Assembly: GCA_022773825.1 (NCBI GenBank)
Contig: JALFOF010000018.1
Span: 1-47,345 of the forward strand
Length of the DNA: 47,345 bases
Reading direction: 5' to 3'
DNA from: Prevotella sp.
GTDB taxonomy: Bacteria; Bacteroidota; Bacteroidia; Bacteroidales; Bacteroidaceae
Part shown: positions 9,473 through 17,779 of the stretch, one piece after another
How the letters are laid out: every line of letters begins with the position of its first letter
Numbering within the stretch: position 1 is the first letter of the stretch
Made by a program: the position numbers and the translations under genes
The notes under the pieces: model-generated
What the model was told of the DNA's origin: nothing
The model's database searches: none
What the model saw: only the letters and a program-made list of their open reading frames with translations

Positions 9473-10837
9473 ATGTCTCACACACAGCATAACACAGCAT
9501 ACCTTTCAAGGCATACCACCCCCTCCAGCAAAAGACGGCGGCTCAGCCCCTCCTTTGTAGCGGCAGGGGTGGTATGCCTTTTCGCTATCTGTCTCACGAG
9601 CTGCAAGCAGAAGCCTAAGGCGGAGACCACCCCATGGGGCACGACCATAACATACGATGCCGCTGATGCCGACAGCATAGCACCAGAACCAGACCGCCGC
9701 TACACACTGCGCGACATACAGCAGACGGGCGAGATGATAATGCTAACATTGTCTGGGCCAGACACATACTATGAATACCACGGCAGGGGCATGGGAGTAC
9801 ACTACCTGTTGTGCGAGAAACTGGCAGAGACCCTTGGCGTGACGCTGCGTGTGGATGTTTGTCGCGACACTCTTGATATGCTGCAACGGCTAAAGGACGG
9901 CGAAGGCGACATCATAGCCTTTCCAGTCAACAACAACTTGCAGGCGGGGTTCTTACCCTGCGGCGTGGGCATCGTGGCAGAGCAAGAGGATGGCAAACGA
10001 AAGGGGAGGACGCAGGGAACGTGGCTCGTGGCGAAAGACAACGCGGAGCTCGCCCGTGCCGTCAACGCATGGTACAAACCGGGAATGCTCGCCGAAACAG
10101 AGAAACAACAGAACTATTTGCTGACGACTGGCAGTGTCACCCGTCACGTGTACCCTTTCATGCTGTCAGCGAAGGAAGGTACGATATCACAATACGACCA
10201 CCTGTTCAAGAAGCATGCGCCCACCGCTGGCGTAGATTGGAGCCTGCTTGCGGCACAATGTTATCAGGAATCGTGCTTCGATAGTCGCGCTCACTCATGG
10301 GCGGGAGCCTGCGGACTGATGCAAATACTCCCGTCAACGGCAGACCATCTTGCCCTACCGCGTAAGGATATATACGAGCCAGAGCCCAATATAGCCGCCG
10401 CCACACGCTATATGCGTGAGTTGCAAGCCCTTTTCTCCGATGTAGGTAACCCACAGGAGCGACTTATGTTCGCGCTTGCAGCCTACAACGGAGGCTACCA
10501 TCACGTGCGAGACGCTATGGCACTGACGAAGAAATACGGCGGTATATGGCAGCGATGGAGCGATGTGCGCCACTACATCCTTGCGCTGTCGCAGCCGCAG
10601 TATTACCGCGACCCCGTTGTAAAGAACGGATATATGCGCGGTTCGGAGACGGCTAACTATGTGGACATGATAATGAGCCGCTGGAAACAATATCGTCACG
10701 CCCTGCGTACAGGAGGCAAAATAGTGTCGTCAGTCAAAGCGCCTGTACCCACAGCAGCCCCCGTGTCGCACAGCAGCGGCCTGCCCCATCACCGTGCCAC
10801 CAAAAAGAATAAATGGCGCAAGGAAACCACCGACTGA
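9473..10837 (+). CDS. mltF: membrane-bound lytic transglycosylase F-like lipoprotein
   Basis: Cleaves peptidoglycan glycan strands to 1,6-anhydro-muropeptides. 454 residues. The N-terminus has a basic stretch (SSKRRR) and a hydrophobic segment ending in the lipobox LTSC with the lipidated cysteine at residue 44, so it should be an outer- or inner-membrane lipoprotein. Residues about 70-220 form a periplasmic solute-binding-like domain (from RRYTLRDIQQTGEM onward), and about 245-400 the SLT catalytic domain: catalytic Glu266 in CYQESCFDSRAHSWAGACG, then GLMQILP and AAYNGGYHHV. This two-domain order is that of MltF. The C-terminal ~50 residues are basic and low-complexity. The first 43 codons are longer than usual and contain a perfect 15-bp inverted repeat, but no better start with a functional signal peptide is visible. 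Confidence 0.9.
   Translation: MSHTQHNTAYLSRHTTPSSKRRRLSPSFVAAGVVCLFAICLTSCKQKPKAETTPWGTTITYDAADADSIAPEPDRRYTLRDIQQTGEMIMLTLSGPDTYYEYHGRGMGVHYLLCEKLAETLGVTLRVDVCRDTLDMLQRLKDGEGDIIAFPVNNNLQAGFLPCGVGIVAEQEDGKRKGRTQGTWLVAKDNAELARAVNAWYKPGMLAETEKQQNYLLTTGSVTRHVYPFMLSAKEGTISQYDHLFKKHAPTAGVDWSLLAAQCYQESCFDSRAHSWAGACGLMQILPSTADHLALPRKDIYEPEPNIAAATRYMRELQALFSDVGNPQERLMFALAAYNGGYHHVRDAMALTKKYGGIWQRWSDVRHYILALSQPQYYRDPVVKNGYMRGSETANYVDMIMSRWKQYRHALRTGGKIVSSVKAPVPTAAPVSHSSGLPHHRATKKNKWRKETTD
9508..9580. repeat. 15-bp inverted repeat inside the 5' end of mltF
   Basis: AAGGCATACCACCCC (9508-9522) and its perfect reverse complement GGGGTGGTATGCCTT (9566-9580) flank 43 bases within the signal-peptide coding region. 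The right arm is followed by TTCG and no T-run. In RNA this would fold into a strong hairpin early in the coding sequence. Confidence 0.7.
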
Positions 10838-10860
10838 CGCTGACATTGGCGATGGCTTCG

Positions 10861-10948
10861 TAAAAGCATAGAGTTTACACTATAAAAGCATAGAGATTAC
10901 AATGTAAAAGCTATGCTTTCACCGTGTAATCTCTATGCTTTTATCATA
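10861..10948. repeat. 22-base repeat array with inverted copy, locus 2
   Basis: Four consecutive 22-base units start at 10861, 10883, 10905 and 10927. Units 1 and 2 are direct copies (core AAAAGCATAGAGATTACA); units 3-4 contain the reverse orientation, so that TAAAAGCATAGAGATTACA (10883-10901) pairs perfectly over 19 bp with 10925-10943. The array lies just after mltF and before the convergently transcribed tRNA-Arg. The core matches locus 1 and locus 3. In 10949-11033 I see nothing supportable except a short GGCA-GTGA-TGCC hairpin. Confidence 0.88.
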
Positions 10949-11033
10949 CGGCAGTGATGCCTTTACTAAGTAGCCCCAAGGTATTCACACCCCGTATTCC
11001 ATGAAGCAAGGTTGCCAATGCAGGGCACCCCCG

Positions 11034-11108
11034 TGGTACACCCGTAGGGAATCGAACCCTAATCTAAGGAACCGGAATCCTTTATTCTATCCATTGAACT
11101 ACGGATGC
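11034..11108 (-). tRNA. tRNA-Arg (anticodon CCG)
   Basis: Minus-strand cloverleaf. The acceptor GCATCCG pairs with CGGGTGT (a G-U at the first pair and a T-G at the fourth). The D stem is GTTC/GAAT, the anticodon stem AAGGA/TCCTT with loop TTCCGGT (anticodon CCG, reading CGG), and the T arm TAGGG-TTCGATT-CCCTA. The discriminator is A, and CCA is encoded in the DNA (11034-11036). A -7 promoter element ends 12 bases upstream. Confidence 0.95.
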
Positions 11109-11119
11109 GTAATCGGATG

Positions 11120-11127
11120 CAAAGGTA
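11120..11127 (-). promoter_or_regulatory. -7 element for tRNA-Arg
   Basis: TACCTTTG on the minus strand (CAAAGGTA as given), placing a transcript start a few bases before the first tRNA nucleotide at 11108. A TTTG at 11154-11151 is 23 bases upstream, slightly further than usual. Confidence 0.6.
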
Positions 11128-11210
11128 CAAAAAAGTTTTTAATTTCACGACAAAACTAATAAAAATTGTAATTAATAAGCCGAAAAGTCCGGTTTTCGCA
11201 GTTTTTTTTG

Positions 11211-11218
11211 TAACTTTG
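11211..11218 (+). promoter_or_regulatory. -7 element upstream of parA
   Basis: TAACTTTG after a T-run; the -33 element is weak. It implies a leader of about 120 bases before the parA ATG at 11338, in which GGCAAA (near 11276) can pair with TTTGCC (near 11302). This is the likely promoter for the parA to relA/spoT run. Confidence 0.6.
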
Positions 11219-11337
11219 CATTGTATAATATACTATACCAGCCATTGTCGTGGCAAGACAGAGGTAAGAGCAATCGGCAAACAAGCCTGTTGGCTCTCCT
11301 TTTGCCATGACTGTAACAATATAAAAAATAATTACGA

Positions 11338-12111
11338 ATGGACAAGAAACTTGGTAAGATTATAGCACTGGCAAACCAGAAGGGCGGCGTAGGCAAGACC
11401 ACTACTGCCATAAACCTTGCCGCTTCGCTCGCCACACTTGAAAAGGCTGTGCTCGTAATCGACGCAGACCCACAGGCTAATGCCTCCAGCGGTCTCGGCG
11501 TAGATATACAAGAGGTGGACTGCTCGCTGTACGAATGTATCATAGACCATGCCGATGTGAGAGACGCTATATACACTACAGACATCAACGGCCTTGACAT
11601 TATTCCGAGCCACATCAACCTTGTTGGCGCAGAGATAGAGATGCTTACCATCCCGCAAAGGGAAAAAGTGCTCAAAAACCTACTGGAACCAATAAGGCAG
11701 GACTACGACTACATACTCATAGACTGCTCGCCCTCGCTCGGCCTCATAACGGTAAACGCACTGACGGCGGCGCAGTCGGTAATAATACCAGTGCAGTGCG
11801 AGTACTTCGCGCTTGAGGGTATAGGCAAATTGCTTAATACCATCAAGATAATAAAGACCAAACTGAACACCACTCTGGAGATAGAAGGCTTCCTGCTGAC
11901 TATGTATGACAACCGTCTCAGGCTGGCTAACCAGATATATGACGAGGTGAAACGACACTTCCAGGAACTCGTTTTCAAAACAGTGATACAGCGTAACGTA
12001 AAGCTATCTGAGTGCCCGAGCCACGGACTGCCCGTCATTCTCTATGACGCGGATGCCGCCGGCACAAAGAACTACCTCGCACTTGCCAAAGAAATAGTAA
12101 ACAGAGAATAA
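11338..12111 (+). CDS. parA: ParA/Soj-family chromosome partitioning ATPase
   Basis: ATPase that moves ParB-bound origin DNA during chromosome segregation. 257 residues, the usual size for a chromosomal ParA without an N-terminal DNA-binding domain. The deviant Walker A motif KGGVGKTT is at residues 15-22 and the Walker A' region is in VLVIDADPQANASSGLG. The catalytic-strand motif DYILIDCSPSLG and the C-terminal RNVKLSECPSHGLPV motif are also present. It is followed by parB after 140 bases, supporting a chromosomal par locus and not a plasmid one, given the housekeeping genes around it. The 140-base gap (12112-12251) holds no recognisable site. Confidence 0.96.
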   Translation: MDKKLGKIIALANQKGGVGKTTTAINLAASLATLEKAVLVIDADPQANASSGLGVDIQEVDCSLYECIIDHADVRDAIYTTDINGLDIIPSHINLVGAEIEMLTIPQREKVLKNLLEPIRQDYDYILIDCSPSLGLITVNALTAAQSVIIPVQCEYFALEGIGKLLNTIKIIKTKLNTTLEIEGFLLTMYDNRLRLANQIYDEVKRHFQELVFKTVIQRNVKLSECPSHGLPVILYDADAAGTKNYLALAKEIVNRE

Positions 12112-12251
12112 CGACCAAGAACTTCATACTCTACCATCACTCTGCCCCACTCGATTGAAAGATGCGCTACGTCCCACTTGGAACGCCAAACATCCGTCCA
12201 TGAAGGAGAGCAATGGAGCGAGAAACAGAGTAGGCAAACAGAAACGAAGAT

Positions 12252-13136
12252 ATGGCAGTACACAAGAAATACAACGCATTAGGACGGGGGCTGGATGCCC
12301 TTATCTCAACAGAGGAGGTGCGCCCCCAAGGCTCTTCCACCATAAACGAGATAGCAATAGAACTCATAGAGGCCAATCCCAACCAGCCAAGGCGTGAGTT
12401 TGACCTACAGGCCCTGCAAGAACTCGCCACCAGCATAAGGGAGATAGGCATCATACAGCCCATCACACTGAGGCAGGTGGAGGACAATCGCTTCCAGATA
12501 ATAGCCGGAGAAAGGCGTTGGAGGGCTTCGCAACTCGCAGGTCTCAAGGCTATCCCTGCCTATATACGCACCATCAGCGATGAAAACGTGATGGAGATGG
12601 CGCTGGTGGAGAACATACAGCGCGAAGACCTTAACGCCATAGAAATAGCTCTGGCATACCAGCACCTGCTGGACAACGACGGCATGACGCAGGAAAAGGT
12701 GTCGGAGCGCGTGGGTAAGAGCCGCGCTGCCATAGCGAACTATCTGCGATTGCTGCGACTGCCCGCGCTGATACAGCTGGCTTTGCAGAAGAAAGAACTG
12801 GACATGGGGCACGCAAGGGCTCTGCTGGCACTGGATTCACCGTCAATGCAGATAAAGTTGTTCAAGGAAATAATGAAGCACAACTACTCCGTGCGCAAAG
12901 TGGAGGAGATGGTGAACCTACTGAAGAACGGCGATGACGTGCAGACTGCCACGAAGACGCTCCGAGGCAAGACAGCACTGCCAGAGGAATACGAGGCACT
13001 GAAGAACCGTATGGCAGAGAAACTGGCGGTGAAGGTGCAAATGAGCTGTTCGGCAAAAGGAAAGGGAAAGATAACCATACCATTCGCCTCCGACGAGGAA
13101 CTGGAACGAATTATCATGCTGCTCGACAAGGTCTGA
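12252..13136 (+). CDS. parB: ParB/Spo0J-family partitioning protein
   Basis: CTP-dependent DNA clamp that loads at parS and partners ParA. 294 residues. The N-terminal CTPase domain shows the motifs GERRWRA (about residue 84) and ENIQREDLN (about 118). The central helix-turn-helix domain runs from MTQEKVSERVGKSRAAIANYLRL through GHARALLAL. The C-terminal ~50 residues are the dimerisation region. The short N-terminus (MAVHKKYNALGRGLDALIS) matches the conserved ParA-interacting start. No 16-base parS palindrome (TGTTTCACGTGAAACA-like) was found by eye in the window; parS sites may lie elsewhere. It is followed 18 bases later by the DUF5683 gene. Confidence 0.96.
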   Translation: MAVHKKYNALGRGLDALISTEEVRPQGSSTINEIAIELIEANPNQPRREFDLQALQELATSIREIGIIQPITLRQVEDNRFQIIAGERRWRASQLAGLKAIPAYIRTISDENVMEMALVENIQREDLNAIEIALAYQHLLDNDGMTQEKVSERVGKSRAAIANYLRLLRLPALIQLALQKKELDMGHARALLALDSPSMQIKLFKEIMKHNYSVRKVEEMVNLLKNGDDVQTATKTLRGKTALPEEYEALKNRMAEKLAVKVQMSCSAKGKGKITIPFASDEELERIIMLLDKV

Positions 13137-13154
13137 GGTCTCTACGATACGGAA

Positions 13155-13934
13155 ATGCAAAACGTAATACACAAAAAACTGCTACTCTCAGTACTTGCTT
13201 GCCTGGCATCAACCATCTTGTGGGCAGCCCCGGAAATAAAGGACACTCTGCGAGAACAGGCAGGTGAAACGATGATGGTGCTGGACGCGCAGCCCGATAC
13301 CGTCTTCGCCAAAAAACCATTGCTGTCAGCCAAGGACTCCGCAAGGTTGGCAAAGATAGAGAAAAAGGCAAAGAAGATAAAAGAAAAGCGCGACTGGACA
13401 ACATGGAAACCCGACCCGAAACGCGCCATGTGGCTGGCGTTAGTGCTGCCAGGAGCAGGGCAGATATACAACCGCAAATACTGGAAACTGCCCATAATAT
13501 ATGGCGGATTTCTGGGATGCGCATACGCCATGAGGTGGAACAACCAGATGTATCTTGACTATTCGCAGGCCTACCTCGACATAATGGACGATGACCCTAC
13601 AACGAAAAGCTATACCCAGTTCCTGCATCTGGGCACGCAGATAAATGCTTCTAACGAAGAACGTTACAAATCCATATTCAAGTCGCGTAAAGATAAATAC
13701 CGCAGATGGAGGGACTTGAGCTTCTTCTGTATGCTGGGGGTTTACGCACTGTCGGTCATTGACGCATACGTTGACGCGTCGCTGTCACAGTTCGACATCT
13801 CCGACGATTTGAGCCTGCGGCTACAACCCGCCGTGATAAACGGCACGCCACGCACTGGGGAGAAAGCCGCCACACCGACAGGACTGGGGGTAAGCAACTC
13901 CGCCATCGGCGTGCAAGGCGCACTTATTTTTTGA
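13155..13934 (+). CDS. DUF5683 membrane-associated protein
   Basis: 259 residues. N-terminal signal peptide (LLLSVLACLASTILWAAP), then a ~70-residue polar segment. A DUF5683 core starts at WKPDPKRAMWLALVLPGAGQ and continues through IYNRKYWKLPIIYGGFLGCAYAMRW, with probable membrane-associated hydrophobic segments near 100-130 and at LSFFCMLGVYALSVIDAYVDA. The family is recurrent in Bacteroidetes between parB and a lytic transglycosylase, as here, but its function is not known to me. The position suggests a role in cell envelope or division linked to segregation; that is inference from neighbourhood only. Confidence 0.82.
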   Translation: MQNVIHKKLLLSVLACLASTILWAAPEIKDTLREQAGETMMVLDAQPDTVFAKKPLLSAKDSARLAKIEKKAKKIKEKRDWTTWKPDPKRAMWLALVLPGAGQIYNRKYWKLPIIYGGFLGCAYAMRWNNQMYLDYSQAYLDIMDDDPTTKSYTQFLHLGTQINASNEERYKSIFKSRKDKYRRWRDLSFFCMLGVYALSVIDAYVDASLSQFDISDDLSLRLQPAVINGTPRTGEKAATPTGLGVSNSAIGVQGALIF

Positions 13935-13970
13935 AACACTATAAACTGACACCACATTTATATATCAATA

Positions 13971-15461
13971 ATGACACTTAACAGACTTAGACTCCTTACA
14001 CTCACCGCCTTGTTCCTGCTTGGCGTATCACCACTCACCATTAATTACACAAATGCAGCCAGCGTTCAGACAATGACAACAAATGGGAACGTGGAGCCAG
14101 AAGACCAGGAAGACGAGAAAGAAGACGACGAAGAAGAGGAAGATGGTGACGAAGAAGAGGAAGAGACAGATAATAATGAACAGCAGAAGTTCGTGGATGT
14201 TGACGACGAAGAGATAGTAGTCAATGCGAAAGATGGCAAGGAAGAGATATTCGAGGTGCCTGAAGGCATGATAATAGACATGGAGAAGATGCTCTCTGAC
14301 TACAATGCCAAACAGTATCTCATCACGGACACAACGTGCAAGATGCGCGATGTGAACCCGATTTACGAACAAGAAGTGTATCTTGACCGCCTGAAGAGAA
14401 TGCCCACGGCAATGGAAATGCCATGGAATGAGGTGGTACAGAAGTTCATAGACCGATACAGCGGAAAGCTGCGCCACTCTGTAAGCTATATGCTCGGAGC
14501 GTCAAACTTCTATATGCCCATCTTTGAACAGGCGCTCGAGGTCTATGGCTTGCCACTGGAACTGAAGTATCTGCCTGTCATAGAGTCGGCTCTTAACCCT
14601 AACGCGGTGAGCCGTGTGGGCGCAACGGGACTGTGGCAGTTCATGGCAGCAACGGGAAAACGCTACGGACTGAAACTAAACTCCATGATAGACGAGCGGC
14701 GTGACCCCGTGAAAGCATCGTACGCGGCGGCGCATTACCTTAGCGACCTATACGGAATATTTGAGGACTGGAACCTCGTGATAGCCGCATACAACGCCGG
14801 TCCAGCGAATATACAGAAGGCTATACAGCGGGCTGGCGGAGTGAAGGACTATTGGAAGATTTACCCCTACCTGCCAACAGAGACAAGAGGCTATGTACCA
14901 GCTTTCATCGCTGCCAACTACATAATGAACTATTACTGTGAACACAACATCTGCCCGATGCTGACAACGTTGCCGGTGCAGACAGATACCATAATGTTAT
15001 ACCAAAACGTACACCTTGAACAGGTGTCAGCGGTACTCGGCATAGGCATGGACGAGTTGCGCGCACTGAACCCACAGTACCGAAGGGACGTGGTGACCGG
15101 ATATTCTGAACCAACAGACCTGCGCCTGCCAATGGAGTATATCTCAAAATATATCGCCAACGAGGACTCCATTATGGCATACAACGTGGACCAACTCATG
15201 AAGCGTGACATGGTGGAAGTGAACGACAACGCACCAGCATACCGCGCCACACGCAAGGCGTCCACTTCCTCAAAAAGCTCAAGGAAGACAAAGGCTAAGA
15301 GGAAAAAGAAAACGACTGGAGGAAGAAGCGTGAGCATCAAGAGCGGCGACACACTTGAAAAGATTGCCAAACGCCATGGCACAACGGTGGCAAAGCTCAA
15401 GAAACTCAACAAACTCTCAGGAAGCAACATAAGAGCCGGAAAGAAACTGAAGATTAGATAA
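13971..15461 (+). CDS. mltD: MltD-like lytic transglycosylase with LysM domain
   Basis: Cuts peptidoglycan glycan strands. 496 residues. An N-terminal signal sequence (LRLLTLTALFLLGVSPLTI) is followed by an extremely acidic linker (about residues 42-70, almost entirely Asp and Glu). The SLT domain covers about 185-330: catalytic Glu205 in LPVIESALNPNAVSRVGATG, then GLWQFM, RRDPVKAS and VIAAYNAGPANI. A Ser/Lys-rich basic linker (about 425-450) leads to one C-terminal LysM repeat (VSIKSGDTLEKIAKRHGTTV) that binds the glycan backbone. E. coli MltD usually carries two or more LysM repeats; only one clear copy is seen here. It lies 36 bases after the DUF5683 gene and 40 before relA/spoT. Confidence 0.93.
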   Translation: MTLNRLRLLTLTALFLLGVSPLTINYTNAASVQTMTTNGNVEPEDQEDEKEDDEEEEDGDEEEEETDNNEQQKFVDVDDEEIVVNAKDGKEEIFEVPEGMIIDMEKMLSDYNAKQYLITDTTCKMRDVNPIYEQEVYLDRLKRMPTAMEMPWNEVVQKFIDRYSGKLRHSVSYMLGASNFYMPIFEQALEVYGLPLELKYLPVIESALNPNAVSRVGATGLWQFMAATGKRYGLKLNSMIDERRDPVKASYAAAHYLSDLYGIFEDWNLVIAAYNAGPANIQKAIQRAGGVKDYWKIYPYLPTETRGYVPAFIAANYIMNYYCEHNICPMLTTLPVQTDTIMLYQNVHLEQVSAVLGIGMDELRALNPQYRRDVVTGYSEPTDLRLPMEYISKYIANEDSIMAYNVDQLMKRDMVEVNDNAPAYRATRKASTSSKSSRKTKAKRKKKTTGGRSVSIKSGDTLEKIAKRHGTTVAKLKKLNKLSGSNIRAGKKLKIR

Positions 15462-15501
15462 ACCATTCATTGTTTGCTCAAGCACTGCCTAAACAATAAC
15501 C

Positions 15502-17751
15502 ATGACAGAGGAAGGAATGATACAAGCAGCATTTGACAACCTGCTGCAACATTACATGAACTCCAACCACCGCAAGAAGGGCGACGTGATACAAAAGGCG
15601 TACAACTTCGCTTTGCACGCTACACAGAACGTGCGTCGCCCTTCTGGCGAGCATTATATGGTACACCCCATCGCCGTTGCCACCATAGTATCGCAGGAGA
15701 TGGGGTTGGGAAGCACTTCTATCTGTGCGGCACTGCTGCATGATGTTATAGAGCAAAGTGACTACACCATTGACGATATAAAGGTTATCTTCGGCCCAAA
15801 GATAGCACAGATTGTCGAAGGATTGACGAAGATTGCTGGAGGGATATTCGGTGACAAAGCCTCAGAACAGGCAGAGAACTTCAAGAAGTTGCTGCTGACG
15901 ATGAGCGAGGACATACGTGTAATATTAATAAAGATATGCGACCGCCTCGACAACATGAGGCACCTCGACGAACAGCCTGTGGCAAAGCAATACAAGATAG
16001 CAGGCGAGACGCTGTTCATATATGCCCCATTGGCAAACAGACTGGGACTGAACCAGATAAAGACAGAGCTGGAAGACCTCTCCTTCAAGCACGAACACCC
16101 TGAGGAGTACGCTGCGATAGAAAAGAAACTGGCATACACTCGCGAGCAGCGAGAGCATCTTTTCGACGATTTTACCAACCCCATAAAGCAGGCACTCGAC
16201 AGGATTGGCACCAAGTATGACATCAAGGCGAGGGTGAAAAGCCCCTACTCCATCTGGAATAAGATGCAGAAGAAACACGTGTCCTTTGATGAAATATACG
16301 ACATTCTCGCCGTGCGCATAGTCTTTACACCCAAGAGAAGGGAGGACGAGGTAAAGGAATGTTTCAACATATACGTGGAGTTGTGTAAGCTATACAAGTC
16401 ACATCCAGACCGCCTGCGTGACTGGTTGTCACATCCAAAGGCCAATGGTTACCAGGCATTGCACGTGACATTGATGAGCAACCACGGCAGATGGATAGAG
16501 GTACAGATACGCTCTGACAGAATGGACGAGATAGCAGAGCAGGGATTTGCCGCGCATTGGAAATACAAGACTGACGCTGACCCGATGAATACAGAAAGGG
16601 TGGCGGAGGATGAGCTTAACGGTTGGCTGAGAACAATAAAGGAAATACTTGACGACCCACAGCCAGATGCGATGGATTTCCTTGATGCTATCAAACTAAA
16701 CTTATTCGCATCAGAGATTTTTGTGTTCTCGCCAAAGGGAGACATCATAACAATGCCTGCCGGATGCACCGCACTTGACTACGCTTTCCAAATACACACA
16801 TTCCTCGGTACACACTGCATCGGGGCAAAAGTGAACCACAAACTTGTGCCGTTGTCGCACAAACTAAAGGGCGGCGACCAAGTGGAAATCATTACATCCA
16901 ACTCACAACACATTCAGCCCGTATGGATAAACTTCGTCACTACCGCTAAGGCGAGGAACAAAATACAGGCTCTTCTCAGAAAGCAGGAGCGCGAATATGC
17001 AAAAGAAGGCATGGCAATCCTGACAGCATGGTTGGAACAGAACGGCCTGACGCTTACCACATCCATCCTCAACAAACTAACGGATGCGCACAAAGAGAAA
17101 CAGCAAGACCGGCTATTGACTGCTATTGCCAAAGGGGATATAGTGCTTGGGGAAAGCGACCTTAATGCTATCTACCGCAAAAAGCAGAAGGAAACGGCGG
17201 TACGGAACAAGAAGGGATGGCGCAGATATATTCCTTTCGTCAAGAGCAAAGAGGTGGAAGACGAGAAGGATAACAACTATATCATAGTAGGAAAAGACTT
17301 CGATAAAAATCAGACCATCGTCATAACCGAGGACAATATAACGCGATACAAGTTCCCGAATTGCTGCAAACCGATACCCGGAGACCCGATACTCGCATAT
17401 ATCAACGATACGGGCAAGTTGGAAATACATTCACGTTCATGCTCGGAGGCGGCGAGATTGAAATCCTCTTTCGGCGCAAGCGTGCTGGCAGCGAAATGGA
17501 ATATGCGCGGCGAGATGAGCTTCCTAACAACAATCGCCATGAAGGGCATTGACAGGAAGGGTATGGTGAAAGACGTGACAATACTGCTCTCCGATATGTT
17601 CGATGTAAACATACACCGCCTTATCGTAAATACAGACGACGGAATATTCACTGGTGAGATAGAATTGAAGGTAAGGGACAACTCCTCCCTCGATGACATC
17701 ATAAGCAAACTTTCAACCATCAACGGTATGCAAAGTGTGCACAGGGCATGA
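15502..17751 (+). CDS. RelA/SpoT-family (p)ppGpp synthetase/hydrolase
   Basis: Makes and probably degrades the stringent-response alarmone. 749 residues with the full long-RSH order: HD hydrolase domain (about 35-190), synthetase domain (about 220-350, YSIWNKMQKK, FDEIYDILAVRIVF, NGYQALHVTL, AAHWKYK), TGS (about 395-455), a cysteine-containing segment (FPNCCKPIPGDP and HSRSC) and a C-terminal ACT domain (about 670-749). HD metal ligands H55 and H80-D81 are present, but the usual Glu-Asp after them reads E84-Q85, and DRLHNM reads DRLDNM. The synthetase motif RLRD is close to the RxKD of bifunctional enzymes. Whether hydrolase activity remains cannot be decided by eye, so I give no relA or spoT symbol. 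Last gene of the par run. Confidence 0.92.
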   Translation: MTEEGMIQAAFDNLLQHYMNSNHRKKGDVIQKAYNFALHATQNVRRPSGEHYMVHPIAVATIVSQEMGLGSTSICAALLHDVIEQSDYTIDDIKVIFGPKIAQIVEGLTKIAGGIFGDKASEQAENFKKLLLTMSEDIRVILIKICDRLDNMRHLDEQPVAKQYKIAGETLFIYAPLANRLGLNQIKTELEDLSFKHEHPEEYAAIEKKLAYTREQREHLFDDFTNPIKQALDRIGTKYDIKARVKSPYSIWNKMQKKHVSFDEIYDILAVRIVFTPKRREDEVKECFNIYVELCKLYKSHPDRLRDWLSHPKANGYQALHVTLMSNHGRWIEVQIRSDRMDEIAEQGFAAHWKYKTDADPMNTERVAEDELNGWLRTIKEILDDPQPDAMDFLDAIKLNLFASEIFVFSPKGDIITMPAGCTALDYAFQIHTFLGTHCIGAKVNHKLVPLSHKLKGGDQVEIITSNSQHIQPVWINFVTTAKARNKIQALLRKQEREYAKEGMAILTAWLEQNGLTLTTSILNKLTDAHKEKQQDRLLTAIAKGDIVLGESDLNAIYRKKQKETAVRNKKGWRRYIPFVKSKEVEDEKDNNYIIVGKDFDKNQTIVITEDNITRYKFPNCCKPIPGDPILAYINDTGKLEIHSRSCSEAARLKSSFGASVLAAKWNMRGEMSFLTTIAMKGIDRKGMVKDVTILLSDMFDVNIHRLIVNTDDGIFTGEIELKVRDNSSLDDIISKLSTINGMQSVHRA

Positions 17752-17779
17752 AAAAACTAACGATATAAATACTAACAAT

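Noticed and set aside
11219..13136. parS site near parA/parB
   Set aside because: No 16-base parS-like palindrome was found by eye on either strand.
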